From CAXDOZ01 sp963991145 (lineage in GTDB: Bacteria; Bacteroidota; Bacteroidia; Chitinophagales; JABDMM01): DNA of 10,593 bases. Made by a program: the position numbers and the translations under genes. The notes under the pieces are model-generated. The model saw only the letters and a program-made list of their open reading frames with translations. It did not search any database and was not told the origin of the DNA. This document shows positions 1 to 7,712 of the stretch, one piece after another (positions within the stretch are counted from its first letter, which is position 1; each line of letters begins with the position of its first letter). The stretch covers positions 1-10,593 of the forward strand of contig CAXDOZ010000082.1 of the NCBI GenBank assembly GCA_963991145.1, in the 5' to 3' direction.

Positions 1-6
1 AACTAC

Positions 7-27
7 AAGTTTAGTTTCAAAAAACTT
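7..27. promoter_or_regulatory. Candidate TetR operator (inverted repeat AAGTTT-N9-AAACTT)
   Basis: A perfect 6-base inverted repeat, AAGTTT (7-12) and AAACTT (22-27), spans 21 bases just upstream of the -7 box. The AACTT half-site recurs at 32-36 and 40-44, giving three same-strand copies spaced 9 and 8 bases apart. TetR-family dimers usually bind palindromes close to their own promoter, so position and symmetry fit autoregulation. AT-richness makes chance symmetry possible. Confidence 0.3.
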
Positions 28-43
28 AGGAAACTTTAGAACT

Positions 44-51
44 TAATTTTG
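44..51 (+). promoter_or_regulatory. Candidate Bacteroidota-type -7 promoter box for the efflux operon
   Basis: TAATTTTG matches the Bacteroidota -7 consensus TANNTTTG exactly. No clear TTTG -33 element lies at the usual distance upstream; the nearest T-rich stretch is TTTC at 15-18, about 25 bases away. Transcription would begin near position 58, which would leave out the ATG at 57 and favour translation of tetR from 93. The match is a short motif in AT-rich DNA, so it is only suggestive. Confidence 0.35.
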
Positions 52-92
52 TTTCCATGGTTAACCTGTTCTACATTTGCCGCGATTATCAT

Positions 93-698
93 ATGAGTGC
101 AGAAGAGAAGATATTAGAAGGTGCCCAATCGATGTTCCTGCGATACGGAATAAGGTCGATCACCATGGATGAAGTATCGAGAGAACTCGGCATTTCAAAG
201 AAGACCCTTTACCAGCATGTAGACAATAAAGCTGATCTGGTAAAGAAGGTAATGGAGCGGCACTTCAAAGAGGAGAGAGAGTTTTCAATTGGTTTACAGG
301 AAACTGCAGAGAATTCAATAGATGAGATGCTTCAGGTATTTCACCACATGGCGAAACTCATGAGAGAGATCAGTCATGCCGTAGTCTATGACATGCAGAA
401 GTACTACCCGGAATCATGGGCACTTCAGGTGAAGTTCAAAGACGAGTTTCTTTATAACACTATCCTTAAAAACATTCAAAGAGGTCAAAAGGAAGGGCTT
501 TACAGAGCAAATGCAAATGCGGACATTATCGCCAAGCTTTACATTTCTTCTGTAGAGGTATTTACTGATCCTACCATTTTCCCCGTGGGAGAGTACACCT
601 TCCTCGAGATATATACCCAGTTCATCCAATACCACATTTATGGCTTGCTTACCGATGAAGGAAGAGCCTACTTTGAGCAGCGATTTAAACCGGAATAG
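93..698 (+). CDS. TetR/AcrR-family transcriptional regulator of the adjacent efflux operon
   Basis: This is a 201-residue DNA-binding repressor, typical in length for the TetR family. Residues 5-58 form the N-terminal helix-turn-helix domain. The recognition region reads SITMDEVSRELGISKKTLYQ, followed by the family-typical HVDNKADLV. The remaining helical part would be the ligand-binding and dimer domain, which is not conserved enough to suggest a ligand. The ATG at 93 is preferred over the in-frame ATG at 57 because family members begin shortly before the first helix, the extra 12 residues (MVNLFYICRDYH) look unlike coding sequence, and the proposed promoter would start transcription after 57. 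Neither start has a clear Shine-Dalgarno sequence. The gene ends 3 bases before the TolC-like gene, so it is probably the first gene of an autoregulated efflux operon. The fold is certain; the target is inferred from position. Confidence 0.92.
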   Translation: MSAEEKILEGAQSMFLRYGIRSITMDEVSRELGISKKTLYQHVDNKADLVKKVMERHFKEEREFSIGLQETAENSIDEMLQVFHHMAKLMREISHAVVYDMQKYYPESWALQVKFKDEFLYNTILKNIQRGQKEGLYRANANADIIAKLYISSVEVFTDPTIFPVGEYTFLEIYTQFIQYHIYGLLTDEGRAYFEQRFKPE

Positions 699-701
699 AG
701 T

Positions 702-2027
702 ATGCGATATTTAATTGCAATATTATTTATATGCAGCATCGGCCTGGTACAGGCCCAACAAAGCTTTTCACTGAATGATGCTTTAGATTATGCGATCGAG
801 CACAACTTCGACATGGTTGATGCACGGTACAATACTGATATTTCCAGAAAGCAGGCATTGGAGGCAATTTCATATGGTCTGCCAAAATTGAATGGTAATA
901 TTGACTATAACTACTTCATTGAACTACCAGTTTCCATTATTCCGGGAGAGATCGCAGGTACACCCGGAGAGGATCAGGAGGTGGTATTCGGTCTTTCAAA
1001 CAACCTGGATATCGGAGCGGAACTGAATCAGCTAGTCTTTGATATGAGATACTTCATTGGAGTAAAGGCAACAGGCGCGATCAAAGAGCAGGGAGTGAGG
1101 AGACAGGAACTGACCGAGATCGATGTCAAGCAAACAGTGATCAAAGCATATTACCTGGTTTTAATTACAGATCGCTCACTTGAGATCTTATATGAGAATC
1201 AGGAGTCATTGACAGATATCTACGACGAGACCAAGGCGCAGTACGAAGCCGGTTTCGTAGAAGAGTTGGATGTAGATCGTCTGGATCTGCAGTTATCGAA
1301 CCTTTTAACTTCAATTCAAAATACAGAGCTCTTATTAGCCAATACAAAGCTTGCGCTGAAATTTGCCATGAATTATCCTCTCGAGGAAGAAATTGAACTT
1401 ACCGAGGATATTGAATCTGCAATTCTTGGCCTAACTAAGAATACAACAGATCAATTAGAGGATTTTACTCCGGAGATCAGAAAAGAGTTTCAGGTTTTAG
1501 ATTTACAGGCCGAGTTAAAACAGTACGATTTCGAGCAGAAGCGAGCTGGTTTCTATCCTACGATGAATGCATTTCTTACTTATGGAGTTAATGCTCAGCG
1601 CGATCAATTCAATTTCTTCAATGATGGAAAATGGTTTGATATCGGGACAGTTGGTTTCAGTATCAATGTTCCAATCTTCAATGGTCTGAATACCAAAGCC
1701 ATTACTGATCAGGCGAAAATTGGTTCTCTGCAGGCTCTAAATGATCTGGAGAGATTTAGGGTAGCTGCTCAGCTAGAAGTAAATAGTACAAACAATGATT
1801 ACCTGAATGCATTCAGGAATTTTGAAAATCAACAGAAGAATTTAAATCTGGCACGTAAGATCCTTGATAAGAGTAGAATCATGTATCAGGAGGGAGTAGG
1901 GAGCTCATTGGCTCTTTCTCAGGCCGAGTCGGATTTTATTACATCACAAAACAATTTCCTTAGATCGGTCTATGACCTGGCCATTGCCTACATCGACCTA
2001 CAAGTAGCCCTTGGCGAATTAAATTAA
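702..2027 (+). CDS. TolC-like outer membrane efflux protein
   Basis: This 441-residue protein is the outer membrane channel of a tripartite efflux pump. Residues 1-18 are a Sec signal peptide (MRYLIAILFICSIGLVQA) with a likely signal peptidase I site before QQSFSLNDAL. The start of the mature protein, with its SLNDALDYAIEHN sequence, is the usual opening of the outer membrane efflux protein family. Two repeated OEP units follow, made of long helices rich in Q, N, L and E, with beta-strand segments such as residues 60-110 and the FNGLNTKA area that would form the membrane barrel. The C-terminal stretch YDLAIAYIDLQVALGELN is also family-typical. Length fits the family (about 420-490). There is no lipobox, so it is not a lipoprotein of the OprM type. 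It lies 3 bases after tetR and 14 before the membrane fusion protein, so the three pump parts are probably made together. Confidence 0.93.
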   Translation: MRYLIAILFICSIGLVQAQQSFSLNDALDYAIEHNFDMVDARYNTDISRKQALEAISYGLPKLNGNIDYNYFIELPVSIIPGEIAGTPGEDQEVVFGLSNNLDIGAELNQLVFDMRYFIGVKATGAIKEQGVRRQELTEIDVKQTVIKAYYLVLITDRSLEILYENQESLTDIYDETKAQYEAGFVEELDVDRLDLQLSNLLTSIQNTELLLANTKLALKFAMNYPLEEEIELTEDIESAILGLTKNTTDQLEDFTPEIRKEFQVLDLQAELKQYDFEQKRAGFYPTMNAFLTYGVNAQRDQFNFFNDGKWFDIGTVGFSINVPIFNGLNTKAITDQAKIGSLQALNDLERFRVAAQLEVNSTNNDYLNAFRNFENQQKNLNLARKILDKSRIMYQEGVGSSLALSQAESDFITSQNNFLRSVYDLAIAYIDLQVALGELN

Positions 2028-2041
2028 ACAGCAGCAGCAAA

Positions 2042-3175
2042 ATGAAAAAGATCTTTCCAATTGCCATACTGATTGTTTTTCTGGCAGCATGTTCAGATGA
2101 CCTTGAATCCAAAAAGCAAATGCTTGAGGATAAGAAAGCTGAGCTCGAAAAACTAAAAACTGAAATTCAGCAACTCGAAGAAGAGATTGCTGAGATTGAA
2201 GGTGGGACCGAGGAGCTTAATACAGGTAAGCCTGTTACAGTCCAGGAGGTTTCAATTGAATCTTACGAGCATAAAGTAACCATTCAGGGAATTGCTCAGA
2301 GTAAGGAGAACATTATGATCAGTCCCGAATTCTCAGGATTGATGATTGAGTTGCTTGTCGAAGAAGGACAGGTTGTGACGGCCGGTCAAACACTTGCAAG
2401 AATTGACAATCAGATTCTCTTGCAGAATCTTCAGGAGGTTGAAGTGAGTCTTGATCTTGCAAATACGGTATACGCTAAGCAAGAGAAACTCTGGAACCAA
2501 AACATCGGTTCTGAGATCCAGTATCTGGAAGCAAAGACGAATGTTGAGACACTCGAAAAGAAGAAAGCAGCGCTTGTGACTCAAATTGAAAAAACCACAA
2601 TCGTTGCTCCTATTAAAGGGACAATTGATGAGATCTTTCCAAACGTTGGTGAGATGGTCGCTCCCGGACAGCCTTTCTGTAGGTTGGTCGATCTTTCAAA
2701 CATGGAGGTTCATGCCGATGTGCCGGAGAACTACCTACGCTATGTAAAAGTTGGAGAGGAAGTGGAATTGACTTTCCCTGCTCTAAACTCATCTACTGAG
2801 TCGAGCGTAAAGACCATTGGTCAGTTCATCAATCCTACAAACAGGACTTTTAAGATCATTCTTTCGATCGACAATCCCGATGGCATGATCAAGCCAAACC
2901 TAATGGCGCAGATCGTGATCCCTACCATCCAAACAGATTCTGCACTTACTCTTCCAGATCAGATCGTACAGTCTTCAAGCTCTGGAGACTTCGTATATAT
3001 TTCTGACCCAAGTGGTGCATTTGCTCTGAAGCGTTTTGTGAATGTGATCGACAACTTCCAGGGGACTGCCTGGATCGAGGAAGGTGAGGAAACAGTTAAA
3101 CCGGGAGATCGGATCATCATCCTCGGTTATAGAGATGTTACCGATAGCACTGCTATTCAAATCGTAAAAAACTAA
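2042..3175 (+). CDS. RND efflux periplasmic adaptor (membrane fusion protein), lipoprotein
   Basis: This 377-residue HlyD/AcrA-type adaptor joins the RND pump to the outer membrane channel. The signal peptide ends in the lipobox LAAC, so Cys17 should be lipidated. The mature protein starts CSDDLE, followed by a charged heptad-like coiled coil (about residues 22-55, rich in K, E and L), which is an unusual N-terminal addition. The biotinyl-lipoyl domain is split: its first half is around residues 90-120 (ISPEFSGLMIELLVEEGQVV), then comes an alpha-hairpin (about 121-185), and the second half is around 190-225 (TTIVAPIKGTIDEIFPNVGE). Beta-barrel and membrane-proximal domains follow (EVHADVPENYLRYVKVGEEV onward). 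The gene is 14 bases after the channel gene and 15 before the pump gene. No convincing Shine-Dalgarno sequence precedes the ATG, which is usual for Bacteroidota. Which membrane anchors the lipid is not certain (see findings). Confidence 0.93.
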   Translation: MKKIFPIAILIVFLAACSDDLESKKQMLEDKKAELEKLKTEIQQLEEEIAEIEGGTEELNTGKPVTVQEVSIESYEHKVTIQGIAQSKENIMISPEFSGLMIELLVEEGQVVTAGQTLARIDNQILLQNLQEVEVSLDLANTVYAKQEKLWNQNIGSEIQYLEAKTNVETLEKKKAALVTQIEKTTIVAPIKGTIDEIFPNVGEMVAPGQPFCRLVDLSNMEVHADVPENYLRYVKVGEEVELTFPALNSSTESSVKTIGQFINPTNRTFKIILSIDNPDGMIKPNLMAQIVIPTIQTDSALTLPDQIVQSSSSGDFVYISDPSGAFALKRFVNVIDNFQGTAWIEEGEETVKPGDRIIILGYRDVTDSTAIQIVKN

Positions 3176-3190
3176 TAAGCCTGGCCAGCA

Positions 3191-6100
3191 ATGAGTAAGA
3201 CAAAAAAGATTGTTCGGTATTTCGGCTTAACCAACCTTGCGGTTGATAATCGCACGAGTGTGTTGCTCCTTACTTTCCTTCTGCTTTTCGCAGGGATTGG
3301 AGCATATAACTCAATGCCGAAAGAAAACTTCCCGGAGATCACTATCCCTACCATTCGAGTAGGTGTGGTTTACCCTGGGAACTCGCCTGTTAAGATCGAA
3401 CAGGCCATTACAAAGCACATTGAGAAAGAGGTAAATACTATCTCAGGAGTGAAAGAGATCACTTCTACAAGTGTGGATGGATTCACCAATGTAATGGTGG
3501 AATTCGATTTTGATGCAGACGTAAACAAAGCACTTCAGGAAGTAAAGGATGCGGTAGACATCGCTAAGAATGAATTTCCTGATGATGTTGAGGACAGCGA
3601 TATCACGGTAGCAGAAATTGATTTCTCTGAAATCCCCGTATTGAACATTAACCTATCGGGTGATAATTACAGCCTGAAGAGTTTAAAGAAGTACGGTGAG
3701 TATCTGGAGGATGAAATTGAAAAACTATCTGAGATCTCCAAGGTAGAAATTCGTGGAGGTAGAGATGATGTAGTACGTATCAAGATTGACAAGTTCAAGC
3801 TTGAGGCGATACAGGTTTCATTCTTTGATATTGAAGAGGAGATTGAAAGGGCAAATTCAACCCTATCCGGCGGTAGCCTTAAAAACAATGGCTTTGAGCG
3901 TTCAGTACTTCTTGAAGGTGAGTTCCAAACTAAAGAAGATATCGAGAATCTGATCATCAAGAATGATCAGCAAGGAGTAGTTAAGCTAAAGGATATTGCA
4001 GTAGTAAGTTTTGAGGAAGCAGATCGTGAGGGATATGCCAGAACAGACAGTTCCAATGTTGTTGTTACCCTTGAAATTAAAAAGCGTGCAGGTGAAAACC
4101 TTCTAATCGCTACCGATAAGATCCTGGACATCCTTGCAGCTGCTAAGGAAAAATTCCCGGCAGATCTTTCGGTAAAAACAAGTAACGATACTTCTCGTCA
4201 AACCAGAAGTCAGGTTGATAATCTTGAGAACAGTATCATCTCAGGGGTAATTCTGGTAGTACTTGTTCTGCTATTCTTCCTTGGATTGAGAAACGCGATG
4301 TTCGTAGGAATCGCAATCCCGCTATCAATGCTAATGGGATTCCTGATCCTAAGCGCTACGGGAATCACGATGAACGTGGTTGTTCTATTCTCTCTCATTC
4401 TCGCACTGGGAATGCTGGTGGATAATGGGATTGTGGTAGTAGAGAACATCTATCGTATGATGTCTGAAGGCATGGACCACGACGAAGCTGCTAAGCAGGG
4501 TGTTGGTGAGGTTGCCTGGCCGATCATCACTTCAACTTTAACCACTCTTGCAGCATTCTTCCCACTTGTTTTTTGGGATGATATCATGGGTGAGTTCATG
4601 AAGTACTTACCGATCACTCTTATGATCGTTTTGAGTTCTTCGCTTTTCGTTGCCCTGGTCATCAATCCGGTTCTTACCTCGATGTTTATGGAGGTTCAGG
4701 AGACTAAGAAGCGAAGTAAACTAAGCAAGCGCCAATGGATCCTTGTGATCGTAACATTCATTGTTGGGGTCTTGATGTACATCGCAGCCTTTGCAAATGG
4801 ACAACCTGGAGTAGAGCCTGAAGGTCCTAACTTCTTATTATTCGGAAACCTCTTTGTAGTTGGAGCAATTCTCGTACTCTTTAATGTATACGTACTTACT
4901 CCTGTTTCTTACAGATTCCAAAATACCTTCCTTGTCAGACTGGAAGTGGTTTATGAGAAAGTGATTCGCTGGGCTCTGAAGACATGGAGACCATATTTCA
5001 TTTTCGGGTCGATGTTCTTCCTGTTGATCTTCTCTCTTTGGTTCTTCGGAGCGAGAAATCCCAAGGTGATCACCTTCCCGGAGAATATTCCGAACTACGT
5101 AAACATCTTTATTGAGCTACCTACTGGTTCGACCATCGAAAACACTGACACTTTCACAATGGGAGTTGAGGCAGTGGTAAAAGATGTACTTCAACCTTAT
5201 TATGATAGAGGGATCATCGAATCATACCTTACGAATGTTGGAGAGGGAACAGATGATCCAAACTCTGGAAATCCTGTAAGTATTGGTTCATCTTCTCATA
5301 AAGCGAAGATCACTGTATCCTTTGTAGAGTTTCAGGATAGGATGGTTCCAGGTGAAGGAGTTGTTTCCACGGATCAAATTCTAAATGAAATTCGACTTGC
5401 CTTAGACACTATTCCAGGAGCACTAATTACTGCGGATAAGGATCCAAACGGTCCACCGCTTGGTCCTCCAATCAGTATCGAAATCAAAGGTGACAATTTC
5501 GATTCCCTGATTGCGATCTCATCCAGAGTTCGAACTCTTATTGAAGCTAGCGGTATTGAAGGAATTGAGGAGTTGAAGTCTGATCTCGATGTAGGAAAGC
5601 CTGAATTGAAATTATATCCAAACTCTGAGGCTATCGGTCTTTATGGATTATCCAATCAACAGGTTCTAGGAACGATCCGAACTGCGCTTTACGGTAAGGA
5701 GGTTTCTAAATTCAAGGGAATCGACAGAGGCTTTAATGGAGAAGAAGACGACATTCCAATTGAGCTGCGCTTATTGGATGAGTACCGATATGACATTGAG
5801 GATCTTCTTTCTCAAAGAGTAACATACAAGGATCAGAATGATGGAAAAGTGAAGCAGGTTCCAATTTCTGCAGTAGTTGATGTTAGTTATGAGAGCACTT
5901 ATGGTTCAGTAAATCGTAAAGATCAGGATAGGGTTGTCACTCTATACTCTAATGTTTTGGATGGCTACAACCTGAATGATATCATCGCTCAACTTGAGAT
6001 CTTGTTCAAAGGCTACGATGGCCTTCCTGAAGGATACGATATCAATTTCTCTGGAGAGAAAGCCGAGCAGGAGAAGTCAATGGCCTTCCTTCAAACTGCT

Positions 6101-6727
6101 TTCCTGGTTGCGATATTCCTGATTGCAATTATTCTGGTCTCTCAGTTTAACAGTTTAGCGAAGCCAGTCATCATTCTTCTTTCTGTTGTATTCTCGACCA
6201 TTGGGGTATTCCTTGGAATTGCCACTTTCCGAATGGACTTCGTGGTGATCATGACAGGAATTGGTATCATCTCGCTCGCGGGAGTTGTAGTTAATAATGC
6301 GATTGTATTAATTGACTACATCGATCTGATCAGACAGAGAAAGAGAAAGGAGCTTGGCTTTAAGGGAGATCGACTTCCAAAAGATGTAATGATGGATTGT
6401 ATCAGAGAGGCAGGGCAAACGCGTTTGCGTCCGGTACTTCTTACTGCAATTACGACTGTTCTTGGTTTGATTCCATTGGCAATCGGACTGAACATCAACT
6501 TCTTTAGGCTATTTACTCATTGGGATCCACAGATCTTCGTTGGAGGAGATCAGGTGATATTCTGGGGACCAATGTCGATTACGATCATTATGGGTCTGAC
6601 CTTCGCAACATTCCTAACGCTGGTTGTTGTTCCGGTCATGTATCTGATTTTCGACCGTATAGCATATAGGGTTTTCATTCTGGTCAAAGGTGAAGACGCA
6701 CTAGAGAAACCCGATAGTGTTAAATAA
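3191..6727 (+). CDS. RND (AcrB/HAE-like) inner membrane efflux transporter, extended form
   Basis: This 1178-residue proton-driven RND pump is about 130 residues longer than AcrB. TM1 is at 23-40, followed by the family sequence MPKENFPEITIPTIRV and the first periplasmic porter part. TM2 begins near 351. TM4 carries GMLVDNGIVVVEN, with D411 at the site of AcrB D407 and N412 replacing D408. Two additional hydrophobic segments (516-537 and 548-570) lie between TM6 and TM7 (602-620), where AcrB has only a cytoplasmic linker. The second porter half contains GPPLGPPISIEIKGDNF. TM10 has LAGVVVNNAIVLIDY, with N1035 where AcrB has K940. An insertion at about 1101-1127 lengthens the loop between TM11 and TM12. 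The gene is last in the operon, directly before the terminator. Substrates cannot be read from the sequence. The lack of CzcA-type metal-site signatures favours organic compounds over metal ions, but weakly. Confidence 0.95.
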   Translation: MSKTKKIVRYFGLTNLAVDNRTSVLLLTFLLLFAGIGAYNSMPKENFPEITIPTIRVGVVYPGNSPVKIEQAITKHIEKEVNTISGVKEITSTSVDGFTNVMVEFDFDADVNKALQEVKDAVDIAKNEFPDDVEDSDITVAEIDFSEIPVLNINLSGDNYSLKSLKKYGEYLEDEIEKLSEISKVEIRGGRDDVVRIKIDKFKLEAIQVSFFDIEEEIERANSTLSGGSLKNNGFERSVLLEGEFQTKEDIENLIIKNDQQGVVKLKDIAVVSFEEADREGYARTDSSNVVVTLEIKKRAGENLLIATDKILDILAAAKEKFPADLSVKTSNDTSRQTRSQVDNLENSIISGVILVVLVLLFFLGLRNAMFVGIAIPLSMLMGFLILSATGITMNVVVLFSLILALGMLVDNGIVVVENIYRMMSEGMDHDEAAKQGVGEVAWPIITSTLTTLAAFFPLVFWDDIMGEFMKYLPITLMIVLSSSLFVALVINPVLTSMFMEVQETKKRSKLSKRQWILVIVTFIVGVLMYIAAFANGQPGVEPEGPNFLLFGNLFVVGAILVLFNVYVLTPVSYRFQNTFLVRLEVVYEKVIRWALKTWRPYFIFGSMFFLLIFSLWFFGARNPKVITFPENIPNYVNIFIELPTGSTIENTDTFTMGVEAVVKDVLQPYYDRGIIESYLTNVGEGTDDPNSGNPVSIGSSSHKAKITVSFVEFQDRMVPGEGVVSTDQILNEIRLALDTIPGALITADKDPNGPPLGPPISIEIKGDNFDSLIAISSRVRTLIEASGIEGIEELKSDLDVGKPELKLYPNSEAIGLYGLSNQQVLGTIRTALYGKEVSKFKGIDRGFNGEEDDIPIELRLLDEYRYDIEDLLSQRVTYKDQNDGKVKQVPISAVVDVSYESTYGSVNRKDQDRVVTLYSNVLDGYNLNDIIAQLEILFKGYDGLPEGYDINFSGEKAEQEKSMAFLQTAFLVAIFLIAIILVSQFNSLAKPVIILLSVVFSTIGVFLGIATFRMDFVVIMTGIGIISLAGVVVNNAIVLIDYIDLIRQRKRKELGFKGDRLPKDVMMDCIREAGQTRLRPVLLTAITTVLGLIPLAIGLNINFFRLFTHWDPQIFVGGDQVIFWGPMSITIIMGLTFATFLTLVVVPVMYLIFDRIAYRVFILVKGEDALEKPDSVK

Positions 6728-6728
6728 G

Positions 6729-6756
6729 AAAAGCCCACCATTTGGTGGGCTTTTTT
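6729..6756. terminator. Bidirectional intrinsic terminator between convergent operons
   Basis: The 11-bp stem AAAAGCCCACC / GGTGGGCTTTT has a 4-base loop (ATTT at 6740-6743). It is followed on the + strand by a run of six T (6751-6756). The A tract on the left gives the - strand transcript a shorter U run (UUUUC). It starts 2 bases after the pump stop codon and ends 2 bases before the stop codon of the - strand dehydrogenase, so it can serve both convergent operons. It is the strongest hairpin seen in the window. Confidence 0.9.
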
Positions 6757-6757
6757 G

Positions 6758-7711
6758 TTAATACTTTACTAAGCCTGAAAGCTCTCTCACTTCCCCCTGT
6801 CTCAGGCGTCCAAAGAACCCTGGTAGCTCGTCAAAGGCAATCTCATTATCCAGCAAACCTTCGAACCAGGAATCCTTGAGAATATCAAAAACGATCTCTT
6901 TTCTTTTGCGGTAGGTCATGTCGGGGCCAACCGATGAAGGGATGTGACTTACCTGAGAACTAATGATGCGCTTGCGCCCATAATGGAAACTGCTGCCAAG
7001 ATCGATATTCACCTTGCGATCACCGTACCAGCTTAACTCAACAACTTTGCCTTCAAAAGCACATTTGTCAATTGCAGCCTGTAATCCTCCTTCAGTAGCT
7101 GAGCAATGAAAAACGACGTCATAGCCATCTGAGGATTCATCAGCTACAGCCAGATTTAGATCTTCAGCTTTCTTCTTTCTCTCTTTATTGACTTCCAGAA
7201 TCTCAAATCGCTGCCCGGCTCTTTGCTTTAAACAACCTGCAACCAGAGCACCAATCATACCGAAACCAACAATTAGAACTTTGTCATTTATTTTAATTTC
7301 AGCATCCCAGAGTCCGGTTACTGCGGTTTCTAAATTGCTTGCCAATGAGGCTCTGCCAGATGGAATATAATCCGGAATCAAAAAAGCATCTTCCTCCGCA
7401 ATGATGATCTCATTCTGGTGAGGATGGAGGCAGTGAATTCGCTTTCCTTTTAATTTCTCTGATCCTTCGATCACTTCGCCAACCAGGCTGTAACCATACT
7501 TAATAGGAAAATCGAATCCTCCCTCCTGGTAGGGGACATCCATATAATCCCAAAGTGAATTCGGAACTCTACCGCTTGCAACTAGCTTCTCAGTTCCTAG
7601 ACTAACCATCGAATACAGGCTGCGAACTTTGATCTGGCCACTTAGTAATGGTCGATCATTTAGGATTTTAATTTCAGAAGTGGACTTGTTGGTATGGAAT
7701 AAGGCCTTCAT
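6758..7711 (-). CDS. MDR-superfamily oxidoreductase (zinc-less alcohol dehydrogenase-like)
   Basis: This 317-residue NAD(P)-dependent oxidoreductase belongs to the medium-chain dehydrogenase/reductase superfamily. The N-terminal GroES-like domain contains YSMVSLGTEKL where zinc alcohol dehydrogenases have a CGxD ligand motif. The SxGTE form recalls the bacteriochlorophyllide dehydrogenase (BchC)-like branch. KYGYSLVGEV (71-80) is the usual turn of this domain. The four-Cys structural zinc loop is absent. The Rossmann nucleotide site is VLIVGFGMIG (145-154; GxGxxG). The protein is somewhat shorter than typical family members (about 340-380). The ATG at 7711 is chosen over an in-frame start at 7792 because it opens the family-like MKALF sequence and lies one base after the stop of the RibD-like gene (TAG-C-ATG), which implies coupled translation. 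It is last in the - strand operon, so it may carry out a late redox step on the product of the RibA/RibD-like pair. Its substrate is unknown. Confidence 0.85.
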   Translation of the reverse strand: MKALFHTNKSTSEIKILNDRPLLSGQIKVRSLYSMVSLGTEKLVASGRVPNSLWDYMDVPYQEGGFDFPIKYGYSLVGEVIEGSEKLKGKRIHCLHPHQNEIIIAEEDAFLIPDYIPSGRASLASNLETAVTGLWDAEIKINDKVLIVGFGMIGALVAGCLKQRAGQRFEILEVNKERKKKAEDLNLAVADESSDGYDVVFHCSATEGGLQAAIDKCAFEGKVVELSWYGDRKVNIDLGSSFHYGRKRIISSQVSHIPSSVGPDMTYRKRKEIVFDILKDSWFEGLLDNEIAFDELPGFFGRLRQGEVRELSGLVKY

Positions 7712-7712
7712 G

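Noticed and set aside
57..92. Earlier in-frame ATG that would add 12 residues to the TetR protein
   Set aside because: The added residues do not resemble family N-termini, there is no ribosome binding site, and the ATG lies before the start point expected from the TAATTTTG box.
2030..2038. CAG trinucleotide run before the adaptor gene as a phase-variable repeat
   Set aside because: There are only three copies, they lie outside the coding region, and a change in number would not shift a reading frame.
3667..4665. Open frames on the - strand opposite the RND pump gene
   Set aside because: They are short, Ser/Ile/Thr-rich antisense shadows of a clear gene, without domain-like sequence or ribosome binding sites.
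3191..6727. Heavy-metal (CzcA/CusA) type RND pump
   Set aside because: TM4 lacks the additional upstream Asp and the VDG motif of CzcA, and no Met or His-rich metal path is evident; the motifs fit the multidrug-like HAE group better.
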